A DNA stretch of 64,000 bases from Elymus sibiricus (GCA_039707655.1 CM077671.1:370265220-370329219); one strand, 5' to 3'; shown: positions 47,709-61,100, counted from the first letter of the stretch. Notes: generated by a model not told the origin, from the letters alone. Numbers and translations are program-made.

Positions 47709-48030
47709 AGCTTTTATTTAACTAATCCAGAAGAAAGATAAAACAATTTAGTATTCAAATTAGAATGCATGCAATCAATAAGGAAAAACTGAATCATAGT
47801 ACATAATATGCATCTCGAATAATTCATATAATATGCATCATCGAATATAATCTCAAATAAATCGTCTCGAATATTATCGAATATAATCTCGAATACATCT
47901 CGAGTATTATCACTAGCTAATACAGATCGAATATTATCGAAGAATCTAGTTCACTCGCGGTTCCTGAGGCGCGGGCGGTGGACACCCAAAGAGAAGGAAC
48001 CATCACAGGATCATAGCTCGGGTGAGATCC

Positions 48031-48228
48031 CTAAAGAACCTGCCAGGTATTGGAGAACCTGACGTCCAACGCATCCATGTAGCGACGGACGTGCTCGTCC
48101 TCCTCCCTGACAAGGCGACGTACCACCTCCGGCGGAGCCGGCTGCCTTCGCACCGAAAGTGGCCCACGCGAACGCCACCAAAGAAGCTCCGGGTCGACGA
48201 TGGGACCCGGGGCCGGGTTCCTCACCAA
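48031..48228 (-). CDS. Short CACTA-associated open frame
   Basis: The frame ends in EHVRRYMDALDVRFSNTWQ and a stop. The upstream part is Pro/Arg-rich with PAPPEVVRRLVREE. It seems to be the last coding piece of an unidentified CACTA-associated protein on the same strand as ORF2, possibly continuing upstream to about 48380. Function unknown. Confidence 0.4.
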   Translation of the reverse strand: MVRNPAPGPIVDPELLWWRSRGPLSVRRQPAPPEVVRRLVREEDEHVRRYMDALDVRFSNTWQVL

Positions 48229-48480
48229 GCTGCGCGCCCCTGAAGGTAGTACCTCCCAGTGCTAGCTCGGCGGAGCCCAGTCCCGAACGTTGCCCCTCTG
48301 AAGCAGGACGTCGTCGCGAACGAGTCGACGACGAGGATGCGGGCCGGGCATCGTTGACTTCGAGAAGAAATTCTATGCAAATTTAACATTTTTAAATGCT
48401 TGATTGTGATTTCTTATATATGAGGAACCTTCAGAATCATAACGGATTCTCTTAACCTTTAAGGGATTTAACAAAATGGC

Positions 48481-48949
48481 GCCATTGTGGATGTGCAGAA
48501 AATGGTCCATATTTTTCCTGATATCATCTACCCTTCTATATGTCACGTTGTCTAGCTAGTGTCAAAGGAAGAAAACCATGGCTTCATTATTAGCCGGAAG
48601 TAACAGGCGCATGACGGTACGAAGCTGTCCAAAGTTGTTTTGGAACGGAGTCCAGGATAGGATAATTAGCTTTTTGGTACGAAGTTCAGCAAGAGCCTTC
48701 CGAATATCCCTATTTGGAAGGCCTTTGCTGAACTTCGTACCAAAAAAACTAATTATTCTATCAAGAACTCCGTTCCAAAACAACTTTGAAAAGCTTCGTA
48801 CCATCATGCGCCTATTACTCCCGGCTAATGATGAAGCCATGGTTTTCTTGAATCCTTTTGACACTATCTATACAAAACGTGACACATAAAAGGGTAGATG
48901 CATGAGATCAGAAAAAAATGGATCAACTTGTGCACATCCATAATGGGGG
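48481..48949. repeat. Long near-perfect hairpin, arms about 226-239 bp
   Basis: The left arm 48481-48706 and right arm 48711-48949 are inverted copies around a 4-nt loop TCCC (48707-48710). The outer stems pair GTGGATGTGCA with TGCACATCCA. The inner stems pair GGTACGAAGTTCAGCAA with TTGCTGAACTTCGTACC. Both strands show a similar open frame of about 100 codons, a consequence of the symmetry. It lies inside the CACTA element between its minus-strand ORF and the GC-rich minisatellite. Confidence 0.92.
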
Positions 48950-48952
48950 CAT

Positions 48953-49045
48953 TCCTCAAAATTTCTATACATACATTATACTAATTAATTCCTCAAAATT
49001 TCTATACATACATTATACTAATTAATTCCTCAAATATCAAAATTC
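48953..49045. repeat. 37-bp direct repeat
   Basis: AATTCCTCAAAATTTC and the following TATACATACATTATAC are present as two adjacent copies plus a partial one. Confidence 0.8.
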
Positions 49046-49369
49046 CTCAACTTTTTTCTATACATCTAATCATCTAGTGAAAAAAAAATGTCAAAATTCT
49101 TCTGAAAAATGTCAAAATTGCTATACATATATACTAAAACATACAAAAATACAAATAAATCATCTAACTTCAGAAAATGTGTTTGTGTGTGTATTAGATG
49201 AAATGTTAGATGTATAAAAAACATACATATATTTCGATACATACATATATACTAAATAATCATCTAAAACAACTAAAACATCTAAATAAAACATCAAACA
49301 TTCATGCATACATGTATAAAAAAACTAGTGGAAAAAAAATCACCGGAGGGCGTGGCCGCGCGAGCTCAC

Positions 49370-49640
49370 AGCGGACGGACGGCGGCGTCGAGGTGCAGGG
49401 GCGCGGACGGACGGCGATGGCGGCGTCGAGGTGCAGGGGCGCGGACGGACGGCGACGGCGATGGCGAGGTGCAGGGGCGCGGCGGCCACGACGTCGAGGT
49501 GTGGCAGAGGCGCGGACGGACGGCGGCGTCGAGGGGCAGGGGCGCGCGGACGGACGGCGACGTCGAGGTGCGGTAGGGGCGCGGACGGACGGACGGCGAC
49601 GTCGAGGGGCAGGGGCGCGCGGACAGACGGCGATGGCGAG
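49370..49640. repeat. GC-rich minisatellite in the CACTA element
   Basis: Variable units of 30-40 bp are built on GCGGACGGACGGCGACGTCG and GAGGTGCAGGGGCGC. All frames on both strands stay open and should not be read as genes. Confidence 0.88.
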
Positions 49641-49739
49641 CTCCGGCAGCCTGGCGGCGTGGTGGTATTTTCGGCGTCGTCGATTTGTATATATAGGAGG
49701 CACCTAAAGGTCGATTTCGCCAGCCCAAGCGGCGGGAAG

Positions 49740-49947
49740 CGCAGGCCTTTAGTCGCGGTTGGAGCCACCAACCGCGACTAAAGGTCTGGCTTCCCGTGTC
49801 GAATGTTTAGTCCCACCTCGCTAGTTGAGAGGAGCTCGCACCGGTTTATAAGCCCCGCCGCGGCTACCGTGTCGAGCTCCTGTCTAATGCAGGCCTTCTG
49901 GGCCTACCGCACCTGTGCTGCCCTGTTGGGCCTACTGGGCCTGCATC
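49740..49947. promoter_or_regulatory. CACTA promoter-like segment
   Basis: An inverted pair CTTTAGTCGCGGTTGG and CCAACCGCGACTAAAG (about 49747-49784) is followed by GTTTAGTCCCACCTCGC and a TTTATAA box near 49844. Similar blocks drive element transcripts in grass CACTA families. The LARD inserted just downstream at 49953. Confidence 0.45.
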
Positions 49948-49952
49948 CTGGC

Positions 49953-52900
49953 TGTAACAGCCCGGAACCGACGCTCCAGAAGTTTCCCCTTTTATTCCAT
50001 TGTCGTCGTGTGATTCGAGTGGTTGTCGCATTCATCATCGCATCATTCGCATCACGTGCATAGCATCATCACTTGTTTTCGAAAACTTGCATCCGTTAGC
50101 AGTTGCCGGTTCTTCCCGTCGTCCGTTTCGAGTCCAACCACACACGCACGCGCCCGCGGCATTGCAAATATTGTTTTCAAAAGTGTGTATAAAACTTTCT
50201 CGGATTGGGTCGGAACTTGGCGAGCGGTCGTAATATGTTGTAGGTGGACCGCCTGCCAAATTTCGTCGCATTCAGAGGTCGTTTGCTACCCGAACGGTCG
50301 AGCGTAGCAGCACCGTCATCGGTTTATTCGTCGGACGTTTTCTGCGTTTTAAAACTATGCCACGGGCTGCCATCCATTCCCTCTCACCCCCACCAAGCCC
50401 CTCTACACAGCCCATCGCAGCCCACTAGCTTGCCCCTTCGTTCGTGGTCATCGGATCGCGATCGGACGAACGAGGTCCAACCCCCACCCTAGACCATTCC
50501 TATATAAACCACCCCATGGAGAGAGAGCCTCCCACTCTCTAGGGTTTCCCCCTTGCTAAAATTGCAGCCACACCCCTAGAAAACCCCACCTGCTAGCTCC
50601 ACCTCCCTCCAATCCCGCAGCCCTAGCCTCCCAACCAAATCTGGCCCTCAGATCTGAAATCTGGGGCTCAGATCGCGCAAAAAACCACCTACCGGACATG
50701 TCCGGCGGCCAACCCGGACATGTCCGGGCGACCACAGAGCCGCAGCCCGCAGCCGCCGCCGCAGCCCTGCTCCCGAGCTCCCTCCCGCTCGCCTCCGCGT
50801 TCCTTGGCGCCGCGCCGCCCGTCGGCCCCGCCGCTCGCCGGTCAGAGCTTCACCGGACCCGCCGTCGTCAGAGCCCCGCCGGCGCACGAGATCCCCGCCG
50901 CCAAGCCTCCATCCTCGCCTCCAAGTCGCGTCGCCCCGCCGCCCTGTTGTAGTCGCCGCCGGCGGGATCCGGTGGCCGCTGCCCAGATCCGCGCCGCCGG
51001 AGGTCCGCCCTCGCCTGGAAGCCGTCGGATCCGCCCGTTCCTTGCGTTGACCCTGCGCCGCCACTGTCCTCCCGCTCGGGTGCGTGAGCGAGGAGGAGGA
51101 CGAGCGCCGCTCGCCCTGCCCAACCGCCCGCATGGGCCTCCTGTGAGCCGACCGGCCAAGGCCCAGCCGACCCATAGCAACGCCGGCCCGAAAGCCTAGG
51201 TGAGCGCCCGCCATTATCCCTCGCCCGGTGCATTATTAGCTATGTTGCGCTCACTGTTAGGCCGAGGCATTTTTTTCTAATTGCAGTATATTGTCTGTTT
51301 TAAAATGGCTATAACTAATTAACCGTGCACCGTATAAAAATGTTTTATATATGAAAAATGCTCAGGAAAATGTGTAGATTAATAATATGACGTTTTCATC
51401 CATGTCAAAAATACTTAAGTTTGCTGTTGCATCATATTGCATAATTGCCATCATTTTTGCATTGTCATAATTATTATCCATGCATTGAAATTACCCAACA
51501 ATATATTAAAAATGTTCATGTTATCGGCATCGCATTTTCATGCATGACAAACTTGTCCATTGCAATATTTGCATTTAACTTGCGTTTTATAATCGCTAAA
51601 ATGGGATTAGGCCATAAACTTGCATAATTAATTGTGACTTATTTTTCCACATGAACCTATGCATATTATATATGTTTTCGGGGTAGAAAAATCCATAGAA
51701 TTTAACTGTGCATTTAGTTTTGTCATTGGAGGAAGTTCTTGTGCATGTCATTTTTGCCATGATACCCTTTTGTCTTTTTCGTGTGATTTAATCCGTGCAT
51801 CATATGAAATAATTTTGGACATGAGATATGCCCTTGAACATGTGTGCTAGGCCCTGGTATTTTTGGTTGTCATAGATATGCATGTTTAGGTGTTGTTTTC
51901 TTGTTGCCAACATGCTATAAAAATCTGTTGTTTTGAGGGTCCAAAATAATTCTAAGTCTGAATCTGTGTTATTTTGTTGCTGTCTTGCCATGTGTTTTCC
52001 TATTGTTCCATAGCTCTTTTGGGGTTGCCATAATGGAGTCTTTGTTAAGCATGTTATGATCTATCATGTTGTGCAATAGCTTGCATGAATAGGTTTTGCA
52101 TCATAATTAAATCTGTTGCTCAATATGTCAATCTGTTAAAAACTGCTGCTCATGACTAGCCTAATTTTCACTAAGTCTGAGAATCTGTTTTCTTCAATAT
52201 GCCATGTTGTGTTGATGGTTGCCATGAATCTGAGCATAATTTGATGTTGCCATAAAGTAATGATTTGTAATGCATCATGTCCTCTACCATGCTGTAGATT
52301 TTCATGCCATAACATGCCCTGTAGCATATAGTTTTACTGCTGCCAGTATGCCTCCGTGAAATCTGCTATGCTAAAAACTGTTATTTTCACTAAGTCCTAA
52401 TCTGCCATATTTTGTTGCCATATTGTGAGCTTCCTATCATGTGATCCATGACTCTTTTGAGTATGAAATGTGAAGATGAATGAAGTGTATGTTATATGCT
52501 ACTGCCCCATGCTTAGTTTGTGCATTTTAGATTATTGCAACTTGTTGTTTTCGTGCGTGCATTTTGCTATCTTGCTGTTTTGGACAGATTTGCATTAAAT
52601 CTTGCATTGATGATTGTGGTTGAACCGTAGCTCCGTTTTGAACATGTTGCATATGTAACTTGACTAGAATTTCATGTAGTATCATAATAACTTACTGCAT
52701 TCATGATTTGGAATGCTTGTGGTTGTCATTTTCATGCATTTTGCATTCATGTCATATGCATCTTGCGAATGTCATATCTTTTTAACCGTAACTCCGTTTC
52801 AAATGTTCTATATATGTAAATCGACTAGAATGACGTGTAGAATTGCATGGTTCACTTTATTTTTGCTGTTCAATAAACATAAAACCTGATTAGTTCAGAT

Positions 52901-55008
52901 CTGGACCAATTTCGAAATTTACATATGGGGTCATTTCGGAAATGCTATACGTTGTTTCCGGCCTCAGTTAAACTTGCCTAGATGTGTAGTTTACTTATGC
53001 TTCACCTCTTGACATGTTTAACAATATTTAATATTGTCATGTACCTAAACGAGAGTGAACTAAATATTCGAATGTGGAGTTTCGTCAATATGCAACTCGT
53101 TGCATATTGAGCTTCACTTAATGTGTAGTATCTGTTTGTTGTGATTGCCATGCCTTGCATAATTAAACCGGACATGCATCACATTTGTTTGCGCATCATG
53201 TCATGCATTTGCTGTGGTGTTCTCGTGTGTTGATTGTTGTTTCCGGTTTGCTTCTTCTCGATAGAGTTCCGAAACCGCTTCGGAGTGTGAGGATTCGTTC
53301 GACTACGTTGGTTCGTCTTCTTCATGGATTCGTTCTTCTTCCAAGCGGGATCTCAGGCAAGATGATCATTTCCCTGGATACCATTACTATCATTGCCATG
53401 CTGGTTTTTCTCGTTTCTATCGCAATGTCTCGCTACCTACCACATGTTTGTCAGCCTCCCAAATTGCCATGAAAAGCCTCTAACCCTCCACAACCCAGCA
53501 AACCATTGTTTGGCTATGTTACCGCTTGCTCAGCCCTTCTTATAGCGTTGCTAGTTGCAGGTGCAAGCTGTTTCCATGTGCCAACATGGATGTTTTTTTG
53601 TTATATCACAATATTATTGCTATTTAATTTAATGCACATATATACTTGGTAAAGGGTGGAAGGCTTGGCCTTTTGCTCGGTGTTTTGTTCCACTCTTGCC
53701 GCCCTAGTTACTTGTGTACCGGTGTTATGTTCCATAAATGAGCGCTCCTAACATGCTCGGGGTTGTTATGGGGACCCCCCTTGATTTTCGTTTCAGGATA
53801 AAACTTGTCTGGCAAGGCCCAACATTGGTACTACATTTGCCTAATAACTAATAAACCTGCATAGGGAGTAATTAACCCGAGGATCTTTAATCAACAACCC
53901 GGGCCAGTGCTCCTCATGAGTGTTGGTCCAACCCAGAGCAGCTTATTAACGCTACCCGGGGCAACTCGGTGATTGGCGTGGTAACCATAGCTCATCCGTC
54001 GTGTCCTGAGAACGAGATACGCGGCTCCTATCGGGTACGTCGACACGTCGGGCGGCCTTGCTGGATTTGTTTTACCTTTCTCGAACATCTTGTGTGAGGA
54101 ATTCCGATACTTTGGGCTATCTCGAGGTTGAGGTTTTCCAATGGAATTGCCTAGGAAGATCATGAGATTCGTGGTCGAGGTTATTCCCGCTGAGTGTGGT
54201 TAATTTGTGATGGATGAGTAGGAGCACCCCTGCAGGGTTAAATCTTTCGGAAAGCCGTGCCCGCGGTTATGTGGCAAACTTGGAAACTTTGTTTAACACC
54301 CGGTCATAGCAAACTTGAAGTAAACTTAAATAAAATACACCAATCGTGTGCGTAACCGTGACTGTCTCTTCTCGTGAGTCCTTATCCGAGAGGGAACACG
54401 GTGGGGTTATGTTTGACGTAAGTAGGTGTTCAGGATCTTTTAGAGATCATTACTAGTTTACGTCTGTTTATTCGACAATCATCCCCCTTTATTCTTGTAC
54501 TCGTAAGTTAGACACTCAATTAAATGCTTAGTGCTTGCTGCAGCCTCACCACTTAACCATACCTCACCCATTAAGCTTTAATAGTCTTGATACCCTTGGA
54601 AATGAGATTGCTGAGTCCCCGTGGCTCACAGATTACTACAACAACAGTTGCAGGTACAGGTAATGCGATGGTATGACGTGAGCGCGATGCTTGGTTTGAT
54701 TTGGAGTTCTTCTTCTTCTTCTTCATTGATCTAGGATGGGTTCCAGGCGGCAGCCTGGGATAGCAAGGATGGATGTCATTTTATCGTTTGTTTTTCGTCC
54801 GTAGTCGGACCCTGCTCTTCTGGTTGATGTTTGTATTTGTTGTTGTATTGATGTAGCTTGTGGCGAGTGTAAGCCAATTCCATATACTCATCTCTTCTTT
54901 ACATGTACTTGTAATGATATCCATTCTTGCAACACGACGAGATGCGCTTCTATCCCTGTCGAGGCCCTCGTGCCAAAATAAGGATAGGATCGCATCTTGG
55001 GCGTGACA
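49953..55008 (+). repeat. 5' LTR of the LARD
   Basis: Contains a TATATAA box at 50501-50507 and two palindromes at 50692-50705 and 50713-50728. A GC-rich block (50690-51200) is followed by long AT-rich DNA. Open frames here, such as the GC-rich ones at 50650-51230, are repeated exactly in the 3' LTR and show no protein domain. Confidence 0.93.
50501..50507 (+). promoter_or_regulatory. LTR TATA box
   Basis: TATATAA followed about 35 bases later by CACTCTCTAGGG, a plausible start region. It is repeated at 58686-58692 in the 3' LTR. Confidence 0.6.
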
Positions 55009-58000
55009 AGTTGGTATCAGAGCCTGTACCGACCTAGGAGCCCCCTTGATTGATCGAACTTGGCCGAGTCGAGTCTAGTAAAAAACTATTTTGAGTCTAG
55101 TTATATCGGAGAGTAGGATTCTTTTTACTCCTCTTCTATGCTCTGGTGAGGAATTACGACTTAGGAATTTTCATTCTACTCGTCTTCTCGCTCAAATTTT
55201 TTTTTAGGATCACGCGGGTATTTTGGAAACTATATGATGCCGATGTGACGGAGTTCTGTCTTGGTGCCTCCTGTCTGACTTGATTTCTTCCGGGGAGTTG
55301 AGCTCCAGGGGATTCTTGTGCACATCGTTATCATTCAGTTTCCTTAGTATCTCAGGACGGAGGTATTCGAAATTGCTTCAATACTGGTAGTGGCGAGAGG
55401 AGTCCGGCATCCCCAGTACTGGTGGAGAGAGTTCGGATGTACTGCCATACTTAGTATCGTTGTGATTGCGAGTGTCTGAGGTAGATGGACTTGCGAAAGC
55501 CTCTGGTTATGTGTTGAAGGTTGGATACAGTTGGGGTGTAGGTTTGTTAGTTGTGTGAGATATTTCCTCCTTGTATCCCCAACACCCGATTGCATAACCA
55601 AGAAAGTTTTCGGAAGTTCTTAGGTGGGAATTCAAGTAGTTTACTTAGGATTATCCTTCCAACAAATGCAAATGGGTTGTATTTGTTTCCGGCTTAATTC
55701 TCAAGCCTCGCCCTTTGTGTTGTTTTGGAGTATGGTAATTCGAGTTGCTTCAATGTCAAGTGGTGAATTCATATCTTTCCTAACCGGTGTGTTTCTCATC
55801 AAGTAATTCAATCCTTTCCAATATTTGCAAGTTCAATCCTCATATTTCTTTCCGGAATTTGTCTCATCTGTTTCAAGTTGTCCTTGTTTTTCCCCACCCT
55901 CCCGCCCTTTTGCTTCAAGGATTAAATTCTCATTCAAGTGCCTTTCTTTTCATGTAATGCTTCCGCTATCTTTTCTTCCATTTGGTATCCGGTGATTCGT
56001 TGTGAAGATGCTCAAGTGCTCAAGTTGATCATTTCTTAGTCTTCATCTTTGTTTTCTTTCCCGGTGGATTCAATTCAAGTTTTCGGTGCTCATCATTTCC
56101 TTTTCATACTCTAAATGCTTTCCCATGTTGGAAGTTCTTATCTAAGACTCTCTTGTCTATTCCCCTCTCTCTATTCTGTCCGGAGTGCTGAAGAGATCTC
56201 AGAAGTCTTGTGTTTTCATTCAAAATCCTTTCAATTATTTTGAGATTCTCATCATCATCAGTTTTCATTTGTACCGGTGCAATATCTCTTCATAAGCAAT
56301 CATTTCAACGGTGTTTCCTTCAGTGGGCTCATAACCCACAGGTTTTTCCCCAGGATCTTACCTGACTCTTCTAATCTTCCGGAGATGTCCTCAAGTTCTT
56401 TTCAATATGACGTAAGAATGAATTCCATCAGTCATATTCCTTCTCCAATATCACGTCTAAATCATTTTCATCGTTGGCTCAACCTTTTATTCCTCGTGTT
56501 CCGGAGTGCCTCAGTAATTCTTGGTGGTGTTTCTCGCCATCATTCTCAGCATCAAGACCGAAGAAGAGTTTCTCTTAAATCTTGCTCATTCTCTTGAAGA
56601 ATCATGGTTTCAGCTTGTTGCTATCCTCTCAGTTGTTTTCATTCATGAGTAATTCTTTCCATATCTATCCGGAGCATTTCAGAGTTGTTTTCATTTCTCG
56701 ATCCTCCGAAGGCCATCATTTCAGAAGATTTCTTCGTTCTCAGCTTTCAGCTTTCGCTCTCCAACTCTTCTCAATTGTTGTCTCTTCGTTCGTATCTCAA
56801 TTATTCCGGGGCTTCATTCAAGTTTTCCTCAAGGCGGATCGTGGTGTCTTCTTTCCCATGTATATTATTCATTCATATATCCTCATTCATTTGCATTCTT
56901 ACCGGTGTTTCGTTTAAGACTTCTTCAAGCTTGTTTCATCTCTCTTCAATCTTTTGCAAGAAGAATAAGTGGCGTGCGAAATCCGTTGCTTGTCATCAAT
57001 TTAACTTGATGAAGGATAAGCATAACATAATTCTTATTCTTGTTATCAAGGTGATTTCAATCCTTCTTCCGGAGGTTGTTCATGATATCAAATTCCTTAT
57101 CCCAAGTGTTCATCTTTCTTTTCCGGAGTTCCTAGTTTTCTCAAGTATCTCGTCATGAAGCTTCATCTAAATCTTTGCAAGACCTCAATCTTGTTCATTT
57201 TGCATCCTTCAATTCTTTCTATCATCCTTTCGTTTCAGAGTTCTTCCGGAGGTTCTTCATGGTGGTTCATCAAGATTTCTTTCATTTTAAAGTGTTCTTC
57301 AAGATTTGTTGGAGGTCCTCAAGTATTCTTATCTTGCATTTCAAAGTGCAATTCATTCTCCCTTATCTTTGAGATGGTGTTATAGCATTCTTGATTCATG
57401 AGGAGGCTCGAAGAGAATTATCAAGAGTGAGATAATTAAATCCATCATTCCTTTCTTAGAGTTATCTTGGATTGGATTTCACCTAAAGCACTTCCTAAAG
57501 ATTGTTGCTGTCATGGTGTTTATCAATGATCCAAGTTTTCTATATATCCTCTTGGTGAAAGAAGTTTTGCATATCTTGTGTTCCCAACCAACCAATTGTT
57601 TCTGTTTGTGGCCGGTTGTCACCTCATTATTTTGAGATGTTTTCCATAAGCCCATAACAAGTCTTTTCTTCCGTTGTTGATTTCCAACAACTCCGTTCAA
57701 TCTCTTCTTGTTAGGATGCTTTCAAATTCAATTGTGGTAGAAGTTGTCATTTCTTTTCCGTTATTTTCCTTCCATCGTTGTAGCTTCTATTCTTTTGTTC
57801 CGGAGTTTGTGATGTTGATCCCTTTGTTCCATCATATCATTTTGCCAAGATCATGTTCTTCCCTTGCTTGTCCATTCATCCAGAATGTTGTGTTCTCTTT
57901 TCAAGTTCCTTCCATATTATCAAATTTTGTCACTCTATCCTACCGAAGTGCTGCCGAAATTTCTATTGAATTCTTGCTTGTTTCTCATATCATTCTTCAA

Positions 58001-58137
58001 CTTTTCCAACCTTCATGTTTCTATGGTTCCACTCGTTTGTCAAAGAAGCAACTAAGTTTTACCTCTTCCTCTTCTCTTTCTCTTCCCCTTTTCATTCTTA
58101 GATCTCGGGTCGAGATCTCTTGTAAGTGGAGGAGAGT
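55009..58137 (+). other. Non-coding internal domain of the LARD
   Basis: After the primer site the plus strand becomes strongly pyrimidine-rich (about 55780-58090). TCCGGA words with similar surroundings recur at least nine times. No gag, protease, reverse transcriptase or integrase motif was seen in any frame, and open frames are short and Ser/Phe-rich by composition. LARD internal domains are thought to act as RNA, packaged by proteins of other Gypsy elements. Confidence 0.85.
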
Positions 58138-61100
58138 TGTAACAGCCCGGAACCGACGCTCCAGAAGTTTCCCCTTTTATTCCATTGTCGTCGTGTGATT
58201 CGAGTGGTTGTCGCATTCATCATCGCATCATTCGCATCACGTGCATAGCATCATCACTTGTTTTCGAAAACTTGCATCCGTTAGCAGTTGCCGGTTCTCC
58301 CCGTCGTCCGTTTCGAGTCCAACCACACACACACGCGCCCGCGGCATTGCAAATATTGTTTTCAAAAGTGTGTATAAAACTTTCTCGGATTGGGTCGGAA
58401 CTTGGCGAGCGGTCGTAATATGTTGTAGGTGGACCGCCTGCCAAATTTCGTCGCATTCAGAGGTCGTTTGCTATTCGAACGGTCGAGCGTAGCGGCACCG
58501 TCATCGGTTTATTCGTCGGACGTTTTCTGCGTTTTAAAACTATGCCACGGGCTGCCATCCATTCCCTCTCACCCCCACCAAGCCCCTCTACACAGCCCAT
58601 CGCAGCCCACTAGCTTGCCCCTTCGTTCGTGGTCATCGGATCGCGATCGGACGAACGAGGTCCAACCCCCACCCTAGACCATTCCTATATAAACCACCCC
58701 ATGGAGAGAGAGCCTCCCACTCTCTAGGGTTTCCCCCTTGCTAAAATTGCAGCCACACCCCTAGAAAACCCCACCTGCTAGCTCCACCTCCCTCCAATCC
58801 CGCAGCCCTAGCCTCCCAACCAAATCTGGCCCTCAGATCTGAAATCTGGGGCTCAGATCGCGCAAAAAACCACCTACCGGACATGTCCGGCGGCCAACCC
58901 GGACATGTCCGGGCGACCACGGAGCCGCAGCCCGCAGCCGCCGCCGCAGCCCTGCTCCCGAGCTCCCTCCCGCTCGCCTCCGCGTTCCTTGGCGCCGCGC
59001 CGCCCGTCGGCCCCGCCGCTCGCCGGTCAGAGCTTCACCGGACCCGCCGTCGTCGGAGCCCCGCCGGCGCACGAGATCCCCGCCGCCAAGCCTCCATCCT
59101 CGCCTCCAAGTCGCGTCGCCCCGCCGCCCTGTTGTAGTCGCCGCCGGCGGGATCCGGTGGCCGCTGCCCAGATCCGCCCGTCCCCGTCCGGATCCGCGCC
59201 GCCGGAGGTCCGCCCTCGCCTGGAAGCCGTCGGATCCGCCCGTTCCTTGCGTTGACCCTGCGCCGCCGCTGTCCTCCCGCTCGGGTGCGTGAGCGAGGAG
59301 GAGGACAAGCGCCGCTCGCCCTGCCCAACCGCCCGCATGGGCCTCCTGTGAGCCGACCGGCCAAGGCCCAGCCGACCCATAGCAACGCCGGCCCGAAAGC
59401 CTAGGTGAGCGCCCGCCATTATCCCTCGCCCGGTGCATTATTAGCTATGTTGCGCTCACTGTTAGGCCGAGGCATTTTTTTCTAATTGCAGTATATTGTC
59501 TGTTTTAAAATGGCTATAACTAATTAACCGTGCACCGTATAAAAATGTTTTATATATGAAAAATGCTCAGGAAAATGTGTAGATTAATAATATGACGTTT
59601 TCATCCATGTCAAAAATACTTAAGTTTGCTGTTGCATCATATTGCATAATTGCCATCATTTTTGCATTGTCATAATTATTATCCATGCATTGAAATTACC
59701 CAACAATATATTAAAAATGTTCATGTTATCGGCATCGCATTTTCATGCATGACAAACTTGTCCATTGCAATATTTGCATTTAACTTGCGTTTTATAATCG
59801 CTAAAATGGGATTAGGCCATAAACTTGCATAATTAATTGTGACTTATTTTTCCACATGAACCTATGCATATTATATATGTTTTCGGGGTAGAAAAATCCA
59901 TAGAATTTAACTGTGCATTTAGTTTTGTCATTGGAGGAAGTTCTTGTGCATGTCATTTTTGCCATGATACCCTTTTGTCTTTTTCGTGTGATTTAATCCG
60001 TGCATCATATGAAATAATTTTGGACATGAGATATGCCCTTGAACATGTGTGCTAGGCCCTGGTATTTTTGGTTGTCATAGATATGCATGTTTAGGTGTTG
60101 TTTTCTTGTTGCCAACATGCTATAAAAATCTGTTGTTTTGAGGGTCCAAAATAATTCTAAGTCTGAATCTGTGTTATTTTGTTGCTGTCTTGCCATGTGT
60201 TTTCCTATTGTTCCATAGCTCTTTTGGGGTTGCCATAATGGAGTCTTTGTTAAGCATGTTATGATCTATCATGTTGTGCAATAGCTTGCATGAATAGGTT
60301 TTGCATCATAATTAAATCTGTTGCTCAATATGTCAATCTGTTAAAAACTGCTGCTCATGACTAGCCTAATTTTCACTAAGTCTGAGAATCTGTTTTCTTC
60401 AATATGCCATGTTGTGTTGATGGTTGCCATGAATCTGAGCATAATTTGATGTTGCCATAAAGTAATGATTTGTAATGCATCATGTCCTCTACCATGCTGT
60501 AGATTTTCATGCCATAACATGCCCTGTAGCATATAGTTTTACTGCTGCCAGTATGCCTCCGTGAAATCTGCTATGCTAAAAACTGTTATTTTCACTAAGT
60601 CCTAATCTGCCATATTTTGTTGCCATATTGTGAGCTTCCTATCATGTGATCCATGACTCTTTTGAGTATGAAATGTGAAGATGAATGAAGTGTATGTTAT
60701 ATGCTACTGCCCCATGCTTAGTTTGTGCATTTTAGATTATTGCAACTTGTTGTTTTCGTGCGTGCATTTTGCTATCTTGCTGTTTTGGACAGATTTGCAT
60801 TAAATCTTGCATTGATGATTGTGGTTGAACCGTAGCTCCGTTTTGAACATGTTGCATATGTAACTTGACTAGAATTTCATGTAGTATCATAATAACTTGC
60901 TGCATTCATGATTTGGAATGCTTGTGGTTGTCATTTTCATGCATTTTGCATTCATGTCATATGCATCTTGCGAATGTCATATCTTTTTAACCGTAACTCC
61001 GTTTCAAATGTTCTATATATGTAAATCGACTAGAATGACGTGTAGAATTGCATGGTTCACTTTATTTTTGCTGTTCAATAAACATAAAACCTGATTAGTT

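Noticed and set aside
48562..48889. A conserved-looking protein of about 100 residues on both strands of the hairpin
   Set aside because: The match between strands is due to the inverted repeat itself. No known domain was recognised.
49302..49781. Arg/Gly/Pro-rich open frames on both strands
   Set aside because: They follow the GC-rich minisatellite in every frame.
50648..51233. Open frames of up to 200 codons in the LARD LTR (also 58833-59438)
   Set aside because: They are composition-driven, lie in both LTRs, and differ in frame where the 20-bp indel occurs.
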